Position numbers and translations under genes: made by a program. Shown one piece after another: positions 1 through 11,354 of a stretch of 64,000 nucleotides of DNA. A model generated the notes under the pieces. That model saw only the letters and a program-made list of their open reading frames with translations, had not been told where the DNA came from and did no database searches. The DNA is taken from positions 62,001 to 126,000 of the forward strand of contig JAVXUO010001080.1 in the NCBI GenBank assembly GCA_033065855.1, in the 5' to 3' direction. The DNA comes from Escallonia rubra. Its lineage: Eukaryota; Streptophyta; Magnoliopsida; Escalloniales; Escalloniaceae. The first letter of the stretch is position 1; every line of letters starts with the position of its first letter.

Positions 1-1254
1 AAGATCGATCTTTTTCAAAGAGGGGTAGAGGGTTCCCCTATTTCTTTACATCTAGTGAATTGCCTCTTCAGACCGTGTCGATAAATCTGCCTTCGAGTGT
101 CTAGTTCAGGAGTTTCCCTGAGTCAATATTAGTTTTGAAAAGCTATCTCACATCAAGGAGCAGGACCAAGTGAGAACGAGACTTGAACAGCAAGAAAAGT
201 TGATTTCACACGGTCACGACCAAACCCACAAGAATAAAAAAGGAGCACCTCACCGAAGGAGATTGCTTTTCATCCATCTCTGGAGAAAAGAAAGAATAGG
301 TTTCCCTCCCCCCCCCCAAAGGCGGACCACCCCCATGGGTGGGGGTGGAGGGGGGGGGGGCATGGCACCCCTTAATATTTTGGAATTGTTTTTTAGTGTC
401 TTAGATAATGAATAAACATATTTAGAATGTTTACAAAAATCCATTATATTGTAACATTAATTTGTTAAGATTTCATTTTCTTGTGTCTTTTACTCTTTGT
501 ACCCTATCATAGTCTTTATCTTTGTCATTTTCTTGCTCTATCTTCATCTTTCTAAATCCCAAATTTTAAATCTCTACATTACAACAAAAAAAAAGAATAG
601 ATTAACGTTCATTCTTCTTCTTCTTCTTCTTTTTTAAGTTTAAATTCTTATAGTTGGTTAACTTATGCGTGACTAATGTACTCATATAGTTAATAATCAC
701 ATTAGTAATATATTTATACAGTAAGAGTTAAGTTTTTTTTCATACAAAATTAGAAATTTATTTTTGATTAACCTTAGCAAGTTAAATAAAGCACTATGCA
801 TAGTGAAAATATATTGTTAGTAGTCAAATTGAGCAATCTATTTTGTATTTAACGGATTCAATATTGACGATAATTATAATGTGTTTTTTACTATTCATGT
901 TTTATGTGAACTTGAGCTTCTGAATTCTTTTATGTTTGCCATCAAAGAAAAAAATTATAATTTTTTAGTACCCCTGATTAGACTTTCTGGATCCCCCCCA
1001 ACCCCCGGCCCTCTCCCCCTCTTCACATACATGCGGCCGCAACCCAGCCACGGCCCAACACTACACAACTCCATTGCGCGGCCGTGACCCACCACGTCGC
1101 GTCCATCAACAACCGTAACCCACTCCCGCAGTCCTGCCGCGTTCATCGCGCAGCTGCACCCAACCAATCTTCTAAACCCAAGCCCACAACAACCCCAAAG
1201 CCAAACCTACAACCAACACCAAACCACCCCAAACCAAAAACCACAACCAACATG

Positions 1255-1967
1255 GGCCTCTAATATGCACCGCCCACTGCCACCACAACAAGCCAATCTA
1301 GCACTTTATTAATTTATAACACTTTAAAGATTTCACTGATTTGGGTAGATTGTATAAGTGGGTTTCCTTTTTCCTTCTAGATCTTGGTGCATTGAGTACT
1401 AATTGGTGAATCTTGGCTTTCGGGAATGAGGTTATGTTGTTAAAAGGGCAGAGATCTCTAATGAAGAGACGGAGGAGCAGCAAAAATATGGGAGAATGAA
1501 GAACCTAGCCTTATGATGGCCCTGTCTAGCGGCTCTGTTTTCGCGTAAATAGGGTAGGCAAGTGTCAAACAAGCAGCTCCTTGCCAATTAACCTGGCATA
1601 TATACTAGCTAACAATATCTGCTTAGTTGTCCAAAGTTAGGGCCTACTGAACCCCATTTTAGCGAGGAAAACGTGGTGCCTTTTTTTAGAGGATCAGCGA
1701 CTGTTTTGTTCACTCTATGCGCACGCGCCTCTGTCTGTGTGTGTGTATGCGTATCTATGTGTGTGTGTGTGTGTGTGTGTTTGTGTGTGTATAACTCTAT
1801 CTGTGTGGTATGTGCGTGTAACTTTTGGGGTGTGTGTCTACGTAACTTTGTACACGTGTATGAAAAAAGAGAGGGGGACTGCACCTTGGAGAGAACACGA
1901 GAGAGCAGGGTTAAGGGTTTGGGGGGTGGTTTAGGATGGGTTTTAGTTGACATAAGACCACCTTCAT
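1255..1967. other. Copy-A-only segment with GT microsatellite
   Basis: The flanks (CATG on the left, CAACTAATTG on the right) are contiguous in copy B near 45,352, so about 713 bp is either inserted here or deleted there. It contains a GT-rich microsatellite (1,734-1,790) and purine-rich DNA. I see no gene and no convincing transposon ends. Confidence 0.7.
1734..1790. repeat. GT/TG microsatellite
   Basis: This is an imperfect (TG)n tract with a few TA and TC interruptions. Open frames crossing it are low-complexity artefacts. Confidence 0.95.
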
Positions 1968-2464
1968 CAACTAATTGCCTTTGCAAGTATATTCGCTTTT
2001 TAAACACATGGCAGCCACTTTGTCGATCGTGTTTCCGGCTTCGAGATTATTTTTAAGACACATTTTCTATTTTGGTGAAGTTCTTTTACTACGTTTTCTA
2101 TAATCTTAGCTGCCTCTATTTTTGTTGACTTGCAGCATCATGTTTAAAGCTTAAGATTCTATCGAACCTTGAAAGCAATGGAAGCCTAAGTTATTACCGT
2201 TTTGCATAATGCCACCAGAGCAAAAGAAGAAGAAAAAAAATAGAGGGGAAAAAAACCTTCGTTGCCCATGGACATTCATGGCACTTGGTCATGGGTCGAA
2301 AGCATACCCGCCAGACTCGTACTCGCGGTTAGCTCCCAGACTAACCAAGTGCTGAGAGCCTCTTCCTTTCTTTGTAGATAATAAGTTCAAGTCTCATGAT
2401 CGAGGACATATTTGGGGTAAGGGAGGGGTGGAGGCTATCTCAGTGTATAGCTCGATACATTCAA

Positions 2465-3204
2465 CACCATCGGCCAAGAAACCACGAGTAGCTTTGAAGA
2501 TTACATCCTAGCAATCGGCAAGAGTCTTCGAACACGGCCAACCAAAATGGTCGGAAACAGCCCGAACCTAACCACCTCCGTCCAAATCCGAATCACCAGC
2601 CATTAGCAGCAGCGTCGTTGGCCTCCAAACTCACGCAACGGCACCGGAGAACAGCCTTCAACCTGGTTCTCTAACTCTCCTGATTTGAATTATTTTTTGT
2701 GTAGTTTGAAAAATGGTGATTTTTGCTGTGGCCGGTGATGAGTGCCTGTGCGTTGGAGGTAGTGGTATTTCGGCGCCGCTGCCTGAATCTGGCAATCGGA
2801 GAAGACCCATATACTACCCGGTTGCTGTGGAGTTAATCCTAGCGGCTGTAGTGGTGGATCGGCGGAGTTTCATAGCTGTGGTGGTGGTACTTTTGTTGGA
2901 TCTCAGGGGAAAGAGAGAGAGGAAGAAAAACCCAGATCTGGGCGCAGATCCGTGATTTGGCCAGAATCTGGAGTCGCCCGTGATTCTGCACGGGAGAAAG
3001 AAAGGGGAAGGGCGAAGGGCATTGTTGGTATATCATAATAAATTTGTGTTGCCCTAAATTTTTTTTACGGTGCCCTAACGGAAGTGGGTTTTGTGTAATA
3101 CAATGATAAACCTCAGGGGAGCGTAGTGTAATTTTCAAAAGATAAGGGGGTCCGTGTGTAATTTAGGGTAAATCTCAGGGGTGCCGTGAGTAATTAACCC
3201 TAAT
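2465..3204. other. Second copy-A-only segment
   Basis: Copy B has an unrelated stretch of about 50 bp (45,846-45,895) in place of this block of about 740 bp. The flanking sequence realigns at ATATTTATGAACTCCC. The right part repeats short phrases such as CTCAGGGG and GCCGTG, typical of degraded mobile DNA, but I found no matching inverted ends. No gene is supported. Confidence 0.6.
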
Positions 3205-5523
3205 ATTTATGAACTCCCTGAGATTATGGGCTAATCTCATGCGTGTCATAACTATATAAAATATCAAATACCTCCTTTAACAAAACAGTAAACAAACGCA
3301 GATACCGAATCTTCTAAAGTGGCTCATTTACCCCATCGTTCGTCTTGAATTTTCCTTTCACATGCCACACTCCCATCTTCATTTTCTTTCTTTACTAATT
3401 TCTTACAGAACACCCCCTCCCCTTCCTCTCTTGGTCTTCACCCACAGCCACCATACCTACTTGCAAGCCCACAACCACTCACCTCTGCCACAACGGCCAT
3501 CACCAGTCATGGTCCAACCCCCCATAGCCACCATTGCCAATCCACAACGACCCATCTCTGAATCCCCACCTCCGTCATCACCAACCACCGCCTAACTACC
3601 CACCAAACCCACTGCCACACCCGTCATCGCCTGACCGAACCCACAGCCTCAACCGCCACTTCTTAACGGAACCCCCCCACACCCATTTCCAAATTCGTAC
3701 CACCACCACCAACCCACTTAATCTCGACATCAAGACCCTCAAGCCCAACATTACCACAAATCCCAAGTTCCACCACAGCACTCCCCCAACACCAATCATA
3801 AATCTGCACACGCACTAATCTGCAAGCAAACGTACGCACACTTGCAGAAATGCCTCACGCACACAAGCACAAATATAGCTTCAGGTTTGAATAAAAGTGA
3901 CGGTGGATTTAACGTTTGTGGTTTGATTTATGTACAGATCTGCACAAACCCACACAATGAGGGTTGGATTTGAGATGACAGTGGCCCATGGTGGTCCTGC
4001 GACAATGCCAACAGCGGCTGTACCGGAAGTCAAATGGTAGGTGAAGAAGGTGGCTTGTAGTTTGGAATTGGTGCAAAAGAAAATTTTGTACGAATTATCC
4101 AGCGTAATTCCCAAGTCTAAAAGCTAATTTAGAACCGAAATGTGCCAACTTTTATCAGAATAAACTGCAATTCCAATATGCAGACGACCCAACTTATAAA
4201 AAAGCTTTAAATCCTAAGTGACAGAAGCAGCATATGCATACGATGAAACGAGCCACAGAGTCCATATACAACGAGCTGCATAAACAAAAATGAAAAGTGA
4301 GCAAGATCACCACCTGGATTTTACCTTTTCAGAAAGTACAAAAAGCACAAAAGAGAGCCTCAGGCAAGATAACAGTTCACTTAATCAACGTTCCCCATAC
4401 CCAAACAGTCCCCCAGTTTCAAGATGATTGGATGACAAAGTACAGACACCAACACCGCCAGCCATAACATATAACCAATTGATACCTTTTCATGGGTTGG
4501 GCCGGGTCTGCAAGCGAACCCACTGTTACACGCCGCAAGAATACTGCCTCTCATAAAAGGCAACGGATAGATAAGCAATCATGCACTATATTCGAAGGGC
4601 TGTGGCGGCTGAGGCTCCTCGTCAACAGCCATTGCTGAGGCTGGGGCCTGTTGTGCAGGTGCTGATCCAGCGGCAGCTGATGCTGTTGACGAGGGTGCAT
4701 CAGTGAGGGATAAAACTTCGGGTTCTGTTGGACGCAAGTCTTTTAGAAGTGCAAAACCAGAAACCGCTGACTTCACCGGCACGTATCTGCTGTCTTCCAG
4801 AAATTTAATGAATTTCTCCTGGGCAGGAACCACTCTGGCAGGGTTGGTCAAAATCTCAAAAGAAGGCTCAGGTTCGGCCTTCTTCTCAGCAGGAGCATCA
4901 ACCTACGAAAAGAATATAAGGGAAGGAACAAAAAAGTTATAACCTGTCTTGGCATATACAGAAGTTGTTTACGACACTTCGGAAAACAAAAAAAGGAAAA
5001 ACTCGTACAGTTCTAAGCTAACAGAGATGATGCAACTACAATATGTACCTGCATAGATTCCCCATCCTTATCACTAGATGATTTCCCTTTTCCTGTGTTT
5101 GAGCCACCTGACGATGCCACGGCAGCAGATGCATTTTCGTTGGCCTTCTCTGCCTCCTTTTTACTGGACCTCGACTTGGCTTTTGCTGACGTTGATAAAA
5201 TTGCAGTATGGAGTTTAACAGCGGATGTGGTGGTGGGTACAGTAGTTGGCCGAGGATACTCGAACAACGAAGGTTTTGCATGTGATAAGAACTCAAACTT
5301 AGGCACTTTCAAGTCATAGTTCAGTCCTATCAAGGCTGTGGGATAGAATGGCAGNCGAATGAAATAGATAAGCGGATACCAGTACCACAATTGGCTAAAA
5401 ACAGCAAGACCAACAACCGCAGTGGTGTTATCATGCTTTGTCTTGGAAAGCAACTTTATGGTCACATTCCTTCCACCATTCCTTCCACCAGCATCTAGAA
5501 TTCCAGAGGCTAAAATAGCACCC

Positions 5524-5934
5524 TGTTACGAAATTGCTCTAGATAAATATGTATAGAACACGATAACCAAATAAGAAAACACAAGAAATATGAGAGAACT
5601 CAAATCCACTTTGCACAAGTCAGATTTACAACGCTCCCTCACGTGTATATCTCAACTGTTTTCTTACTCAAAGAAGGACTCTTCTTCCTTTCTTCCCTAC
5701 TCAAGGAAATACTCTCCTCTCTTGCCCTCTCTTCTATCTTTCTTTCCTACTCAAAGAAAGACTCTCCTCTCGAGCCCGTAAACACGACACAAGACCCCTT
5801 ACTCATACTCGGAGATAAGCAGTGATCTTCTCTCTCCAAGCAATGGGGGACAAGATGTCTTATATACTAAGGGCCAAGTTGTAACCTTCTTTGAGTAACC
5901 GATGTGGGACATAAATACAAGACATATATCAACA
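5524..5934 (-). repeat. 3' LTR of the Copia element
   Basis: This LTR is 411 bp and starts TGTTAC and ends CAACA on the plus strand. It is longer than its partner because of extra CT-rich sequence in the middle. The same LTR family appears at 28,614 and 31,020. Confidence 0.93.
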
Positions 5935-8900
5935 ATCTCCACCTTGGCTTGTATTAACAGATCACTCCATGAGGAAAGTGTAATATGCCTTCAGTACCTT
6001 CTTCAGGTACTCCACCTTGCATCCCCTTTAAAGGTAGGGATACACTCCACCTTGAACTCAACAAGAAAGAAGATGAATCAAGCTCAAGCAATGCTTGAAC
6101 TTCTCTGTCGTGAGCATATCAGCAGCGTTGTCATTAGTGTGAACCTTGTGCATGACAATTTGTTTAGAATTAATCCATTCCCATACCCTATGATAACGTA
6201 CATCAATATGCTTGGTCCTTGCATGGAAAACCTGATTCTTTGCCAAATCCAATGCACTCTGACTGTCACACTGTAAAAAAACACCACGCTGCTTGAAGCC
6301 AAGCTCCTCTACCAGTCCCTTTAACCATAATGTGTCCTTAGCTGCCTCTGTCAATGCCATGTACTCTGCCTCTGTAGTTGGCAATGATGTCGTAGACTGT
6401 AACACTGATTTCCAACATATCGGCCCTCCATAGAATGTAAAAATATATCCAGTCGTGGACCTCCTGGAATCCAAGTCCCCAACATAATCAGAATCCACAA
6501 AGCCAGAAACCTCACCTTTTTCCCCATCACGATCAAACATGATGCCAAAGTTGGTCGAACCTGCTAGATAACGGAAGATCCACTTTACTGCATCTCAATG
6601 CTTATTTCCTGGATTTCCCATATACATGCTGACCACACTAACTGCATGTGAGATATCAGGTCTAGTACACACCATGGCATACATAAGACAACCAACCGCA
6701 TTTGCATACGGTACTCGAGACATATACTCAACATCTTCTACTGTACTAGGACAAAGTTGTGAGGATAACTGAAAATGAGCTCCTAATGGTGTACTAACCG
6801 GTTTAGCATTGAGCATACTAAACCTCTCCAGTACCTTTTCAACATAACTTTTCTGAGTTACCCATAACTTTCCTGCCTTTCGATCTCTATGAATCTCCAT
6901 ACCAAGGATCTTTTTGGCAGAACCAAGATCCTTCATATCAAACCCCCTGCTCAACAATTTCTTCAAGTGCAGAATATGAAACTTACTTTTTGCAGCAATC
7001 AACATATCATCCACATATAATGTAAGCAACAACAGTGAACCATCATCAAGGACTCGATAATACACAAAACAATCATACTCACAGCGAGAGTAACCATGAG
7101 TTACCATGAATGTGTCGAATCGCTTGTACCACTGCCGAGGAGACTGCTTCAAACCGTATAAGGACTTTTTCAGCTTACACACATAGTCCTTCTTCCCATG
7201 TTCAATAAATCTCTCAGGTTGCTGCATGTAGATCCTCTCCTCCAAATCACCATGAAGGAAAGCTGTCTTCACATCAAGCTGCTCCAACTCCATATTTTGC
7301 GTTGTTACAATGGACAATATCAATCTGATAGAAGTGTGCTTCACCACTGGCGAAAAGATCTCACTATAATCAATTCCCTCATTTTGAGAATACCATTTTG
7401 CAACCAGTCTTGCCTTGTACTTCTGATCTTCCTTTTTCCTGTAAATCCACTTGCATCCAATAGCCTTCACACCCTTTGGAAGTTTAACTAATTCCCAAGT
7501 CTGATTCTTCCGTAGAGATTCCATCTCCTCATCCATTGCTGTCAACCACAAGTTACCATCCTCTACCTTGACAGCCTCGTTGTAACTGGTAGGATCTCCA
7601 CTTCCCACAATTAGTGCAAACGAGACCAAGTCCTCAAAACCATACATCTGAGTTGGTTTCTTGGTACGTGGCTCTATATCTCTCACTAGATTCTAAGAAT
7701 CACTAGGATGCTCATATGTTGATCCATCTGTAGGCTCATCAGCTGATTTTGTCCTCTTCTCATGCAACTCTATCTCCACTGTGTGACCCTGCCTCTCGCT
7801 AGAAGTTGCATTCGTATTCAACATATGTGCTTCATTGAATACCACATCTCTACTAATCACCTTCTTCTTGGCCACTGAATCCCATAACCTGTATCATTTT
7901 ACTCCTTCATCATACCCAAGGAATATACATTTTTTGACTTAGGATCAAGTTTGGATCGTTCTTCATTCTGAAGATGAACATACGCAGGACAACCAAAAAT
8001 TCTCATTGCAGAAAACTTAACTTGTTTTTAAGACCATACCTCTTCGGGAACTCGGTGATTAATGGCAGATGATGGAGATTGGTTGATCAAGTAACAAGTT
8101 TTGTTAACAGCTTCAACCCAGAAACTCTTAGGCAAATCTGCATTCAACCTCATGCATCTAGCTCGCTCCAGCAAGGTTCTGTTCATCCTTTCGGCAACCC
8201 TATTCTGCTCTGGAGTCCTCTTCACTAAAAAGTGTCTAATGATACCCTTATCCTTGCAGAACTTCAGAAACTCATCATCCTTATATTCCATGCCATTATC
8301 TGATCTGAAGTACTTAAGCTTCTTACCCGTCTGATTTTCAACTCTAGCCTTCCACTGCTTAAACACATTGAAAACTTCAGACTTGTGCTTCATAAAGTAC
8401 ACCCATACCTTTCTTGAGAAATCATCTATAAACGTAACAAAGTAACGAGCTCCCCCATTTGAGATATGCTTGATTGGTCCCCAAACATCCGAATGTATAT
8501 AGTCCAGAACCCCTTTACTAGTATGAGAAGCTGCTTTAAAACTAACTCGTTTCTGCTTCCCAAAAACACAAAATTTGCAGAAGTCCAGCTTGTATGATTT
8601 CACTCCCTGCAGTAACTTGTGTTTGTGAAGTTACATCATACCTCCCTCGCTCAAGTGTCCCAGCCGTTTATGCCATAACTCAGAGTTATCATTGCTAGAA
8701 CCTGCATGAGTTGATACTGAAGCTCCACCTATAACTGTGTTCCCTATCAGTTTATACAAATTTCCAATTTTCTGACCTTTCATTATCACCATCGCACCTT
8801 TGCTGACTTTCATGACTCCACCTTTTATAGATATACTACAATCTATAGAATCAAGTGTGCCCAAGGAAATCAAATTCTTCTTCAAGTCACGTATGTACCT

Positions 8901-10053
8901 TACATCACCCAGGGTTCTCACAATCTCATCAAACATTTTAATTTTAATGGTACATATCCCCATGACTTTACAAACAGCGTCATTACCCATTAACACAGTA
9001 CCACCGTCACATGGAGTAAGACAATCAAACCATTCCTTATGTGGGCACATATGAAACGAACATGCAAAGTCAAGAAACCATTCCGTAGAAAAATTATTGA
9101 ATCTAACTGATAAGAGATTACCTTCTTGCTGCTCAACCGAGGAAACCAAGTAGAGATCACCATCACTGCTTTTGTCATCTTCTTCAGCAACATTAGCATT
9201 GTTCACATGTTTCTTTCCGTTCTTCTTCTCCTTCCTTTCTCGACAGTTTCTTACAATGTGACCAATCTCTTTACAATACCAGCATTCAATACTGGACTTG
9301 TCCTGCTTTCCATGAGACTTAGACCTGTCTTTTGCATGTCCTGGATTTCTGCTTCTAGATCGACCTCTACCTCTTCCGTGATCATTCTTATTTTCAGACC
9401 TTACCACCAGATCTTCGCCTTGACTGCTTGAACTCGTCCCATTAACTCTGCTCGAGTCCATAAGAGCCGACATAACATCATCAACAAGCAATGTCTCATT
9501 CCCAATAAGCAACGTAGTCTTCAAGGTCTCATATGATTTTGGAAGCGAAGATAACAACATAATCGCCTGATCTTTCTCCTCGAGTTTAACATCTATACTC
9601 GACAATTGGGACACCAACCGGTTAAATTCTGATATATGATCACCCAGATCTGAACCTTCATCCATCCGTAACTGGTACAGATCTTTCTTCAGATATAACC
9701 GATTCGACAAAGATTTTGACATATATATATCTTCTCCAATTTCTACCACAGAGCTGTTGGAGAAGTCTCTGTCAAAACCTGATACTTAACTTTCGGGGCT
9801 AGATTCAACCGTATCGTAGATACAACCTTAGCCTATAATTCCTCCCAATCGTCCTGATCCATTGAATCAGGCTTATTCCCCTGTAAAGGCTTGAGCAATC
9901 CTTGCTGCACAAGAATATCCTTCACCGTGCTCTGCCATATGCCAAAATTTGTCTTCCCATCGAAATTTTCACAGGCATACTTCATGGTCGTGTTGTTTGA
10001 CATATTTATCTTCTCAAATCGATTTTAATTTTGCCCAAAAAATAAACCTGGAA

Positions 10054-10065
10054 GCTCTGATACCA
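10054..10065 (-). other. Primer-binding site, tRNA-iMet
   Basis: The minus strand reads TGGTATCAGAGC two bases inside the 5' LTR, the standard plant initiator-tRNA primer site. Confidence 0.9.
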
Positions 10066-10067
10066 CT

Positions 10068-10428
10068 TGTTACAAAATCGCTCTAGATAAATATGTATAG
10101 AACAGGATAACCAAATAAGAAAACACAAGAAATATGAGAGAACTCAAATCCACTTTGCACAAGTCAGATTTACAATGCTCCCTCACGTGTATCTCTCAAC
10201 TATTTTCCTACTAAAAAAAAAAACTCTTCTTTCTTTCTTTCCTACTCAAAGAAAGACTCTATTCTCTTTCCCTTAAACACAATACAAGACACCTTACTTA
10301 TACTTGGAGAAAGCAGTGATCTTCACTATCTAAGCAATGTGGGACAATATGTCTTATATACTAAGGGCCAACTTGGAACCTTCTTTGAGCAACCGATGTG
10401 GGACATAAATACAAGACATATATCAACA
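10068..10428 (-). repeat. 5' LTR of the Copia element
   Basis: This LTR is 361 bp and is followed on the minus strand by the primer site. The outer edge abuts TACTCATGG of the RPN2 exon. Confidence 0.93.
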
Positions 10429-10682
10429 TACTCATGGTGTCTTCATGCTTATCCAAAATTATATCCAGTTGTCGCCTCGTATAAGATTACATGGTCAAAC
10501 GTTAAAAATTTTAAAAGAAACCAAATACAACAACAATAGTTCTTCGAATGCTTACCTGAATGCCCTAACCCGACTATCACTAGCTTCATTTATCTGGATC
10601 ATCACCATAGCCATGGAAATAAGAGCACCTTGGCGAACAAAATCATCTACATCACCAGTACCTACACAGGAAATGCCTGCTG

Positions 10683-11041
10683 TGTGTTTTGGGTGATGAG
10701 TGTGAGTTGTGGGCTTGGGTGTGAGATGCAAGATGAGTGTGTGCTGCGTGTGATGGAATGTAGGTGTGTGCAAGACTTATATATATGTGTGTGTGGGGGA
10801 CTGAAAAGAGTGTATAAAAATGGGAATGTGAGCCTGTGAATGTGTGTATGTGCTTGTGTGAGAGTTATTATATGTATCTCAAGTACAAGGGCAGAGAGAA
10901 GGCTGCCATGAGGTTTGGGTTTGTGACATGGTTTGCGTGCTTATTGGGCCCCAAGCTCATTCTTGTATACATGTTTTCAGGTGACTACTTAGATGAACCC
11001 GACATCCATGAAGAAAACAAGGACAGACTCACGGGAGATGG
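10683..11041. other. GT-rich spacer after the duplication breakpoint
   Basis: Right of the end of the RPN2 copy is GT-rich, low-complexity DNA with TGTGTG runs, followed by unremarkable sequence. Short open frames here reflect composition. No gene or transposon is recognised. Confidence 0.6.
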
Positions 11042-11354
11042 TCGTTAGGGACATAAGTTCTCTTAGAGCAATCTTAAATCTTTTGATGACATTGTATTAC
11101 AAATTTTATGTTTTTGAGAATTAGTTGGAGCATTGATCTCCATGGATTTAATTATGTAGTTGAGTTATTTATGACAGTTGAGAAAATTTCTAAGTGAGGC
11201 TTTTGATAGCCAATTTATTGTTATAGAAATTAGCAAGTTGGAATGAATTCTGAGTGCAGGATGTAGTAGGCCTGGCAGAACCCTAGTTGAGGCTTAGTGG
11301 GCCTGTGGCCAGTCATGAGCCTAACTCGTGGGCTCACCCGTCAGTTCGGGTCAT
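11042..11354 (+). mobile_element. Possible LTR fragment
   Basis: The tract ends with GGGCTCACCCGTCAGTTCGGG and then GTCATGACA, a phrase resembling the 3' end of plant Ty3-type LTRs. It directly abuts the truncated left side of the Tekay element, so no primer site follows. Family and left boundary are not determined. Confidence 0.3.

Larger units (their letters stand above)
5524..10428 (-). mobile_element. Tork/Tnt1-like Ty1-Copia LTR retrotransposon (broken, complete length)
   Basis: The element reads on the minus strand. It has LTRs at both ends (TGTTGATATATG...GTAACA), a tRNA-iMet primer site at 10,065-10,054 and a purine-rich stretch before the 3' LTR. Parts in order are gag with a CX2CX4HX4C knuckle (about 9-10 kb), a protease region, the GAG-pre-integrase motif LWHKRLGH, integrase (about 8.0-8.6 kb, with motifs YFRSDNG and TPEQNRVAER), reverse transcriptase (about 6.6-7.7 kb, with LYVDDML) and RNase H (about 6.1-6.5 kb, ending in NAADMLT). 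The RT and RNase H wording matches the Tnt1-94 type. It is broken, with roughly five breaks. The LTRs differ by about a tenth plus an indel, suggesting an insertion a few million years old. It lies inside RPN2 exon 12 of copy A, and copy B lacks it. Confidence 0.95.
1..10682 (+). repeat. Segmental duplication, copy A
   Basis: This block matches 44,093-48,497 in the same orientation. It starts at the window edge, so it may extend further left. Similarity is interrupted by a Copia insertion (5,524-10,428) and by two copy-A-only segments (about 1,255-1,967 and 2,465-3,204). The match stops near 10,682, inside what corresponds to RPN2 exon 11, where GT-rich DNA takes over. Identity by eye is about 99% across the last RPN2 exon and 3' flank, and lower toward both ends. 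One undetermined base (n) lies at 5,355. Confidence 0.95.
4579..10682 (-). pseudogene. Truncated RPN2 duplicate (exons 11 partial to 13)
   Basis: This is a partial copy of the RPN2 gene at 47,265-54,919. The last exon (4,902-4,579) is fully open; its terminal 90 residues are identical to the parent, including the C-terminal RPN13-binding tail (PPQPFEYSA). The penultimate exon is 10,475-10,429 plus 5,523-5,049, divided by the Copia insertion. It carries about 14 substitutions, an undetermined base, a 12-bp direct duplication near 5,480 and a 3-bp loss near 10,462. The exon 11 remnant (10,682-10,556) has a 39-bp in-frame deletion and then stops at the duplication breakpoint. Exons 1-10 and the promoter are absent, so a full-length subunit cannot be made. 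Splice sites at 4,902 and 5,049 survive, so a short 3' transcript is conceivable but nothing shows one. Confidence 0.93.

Noticed and set aside
955-1167. GC-rich open frames on both strands near 1,000 (and 45,000)
   Set aside because: They are overlapping shadows in CCCAACC-rich DNA and not maintained in frame between copies.
2240-2464. Possible tRNA-derived SINE (GTTCAAGTCTC, B-box-like) in both copies
   Set aside because: No convincing A-box, no poly(A) or simple-repeat tail, and the only target-repeat candidate is weak.
3362-3818. Proline/histidine/threonine-rich open frames in copy A (also 46,057-46,565 in copy B)
   Set aside because: They derive from CCACC-rich low-complexity DNA, and frames differ between copies by indels. 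No domain.
3881-4114. 77-codon minus-strand frame conserved in both duplicate copies (46,568-46,798)
   Set aside because: Conservation is explained by near-identity of the duplication. No domain, no start context, and it lies in the RPN2 3' flank.
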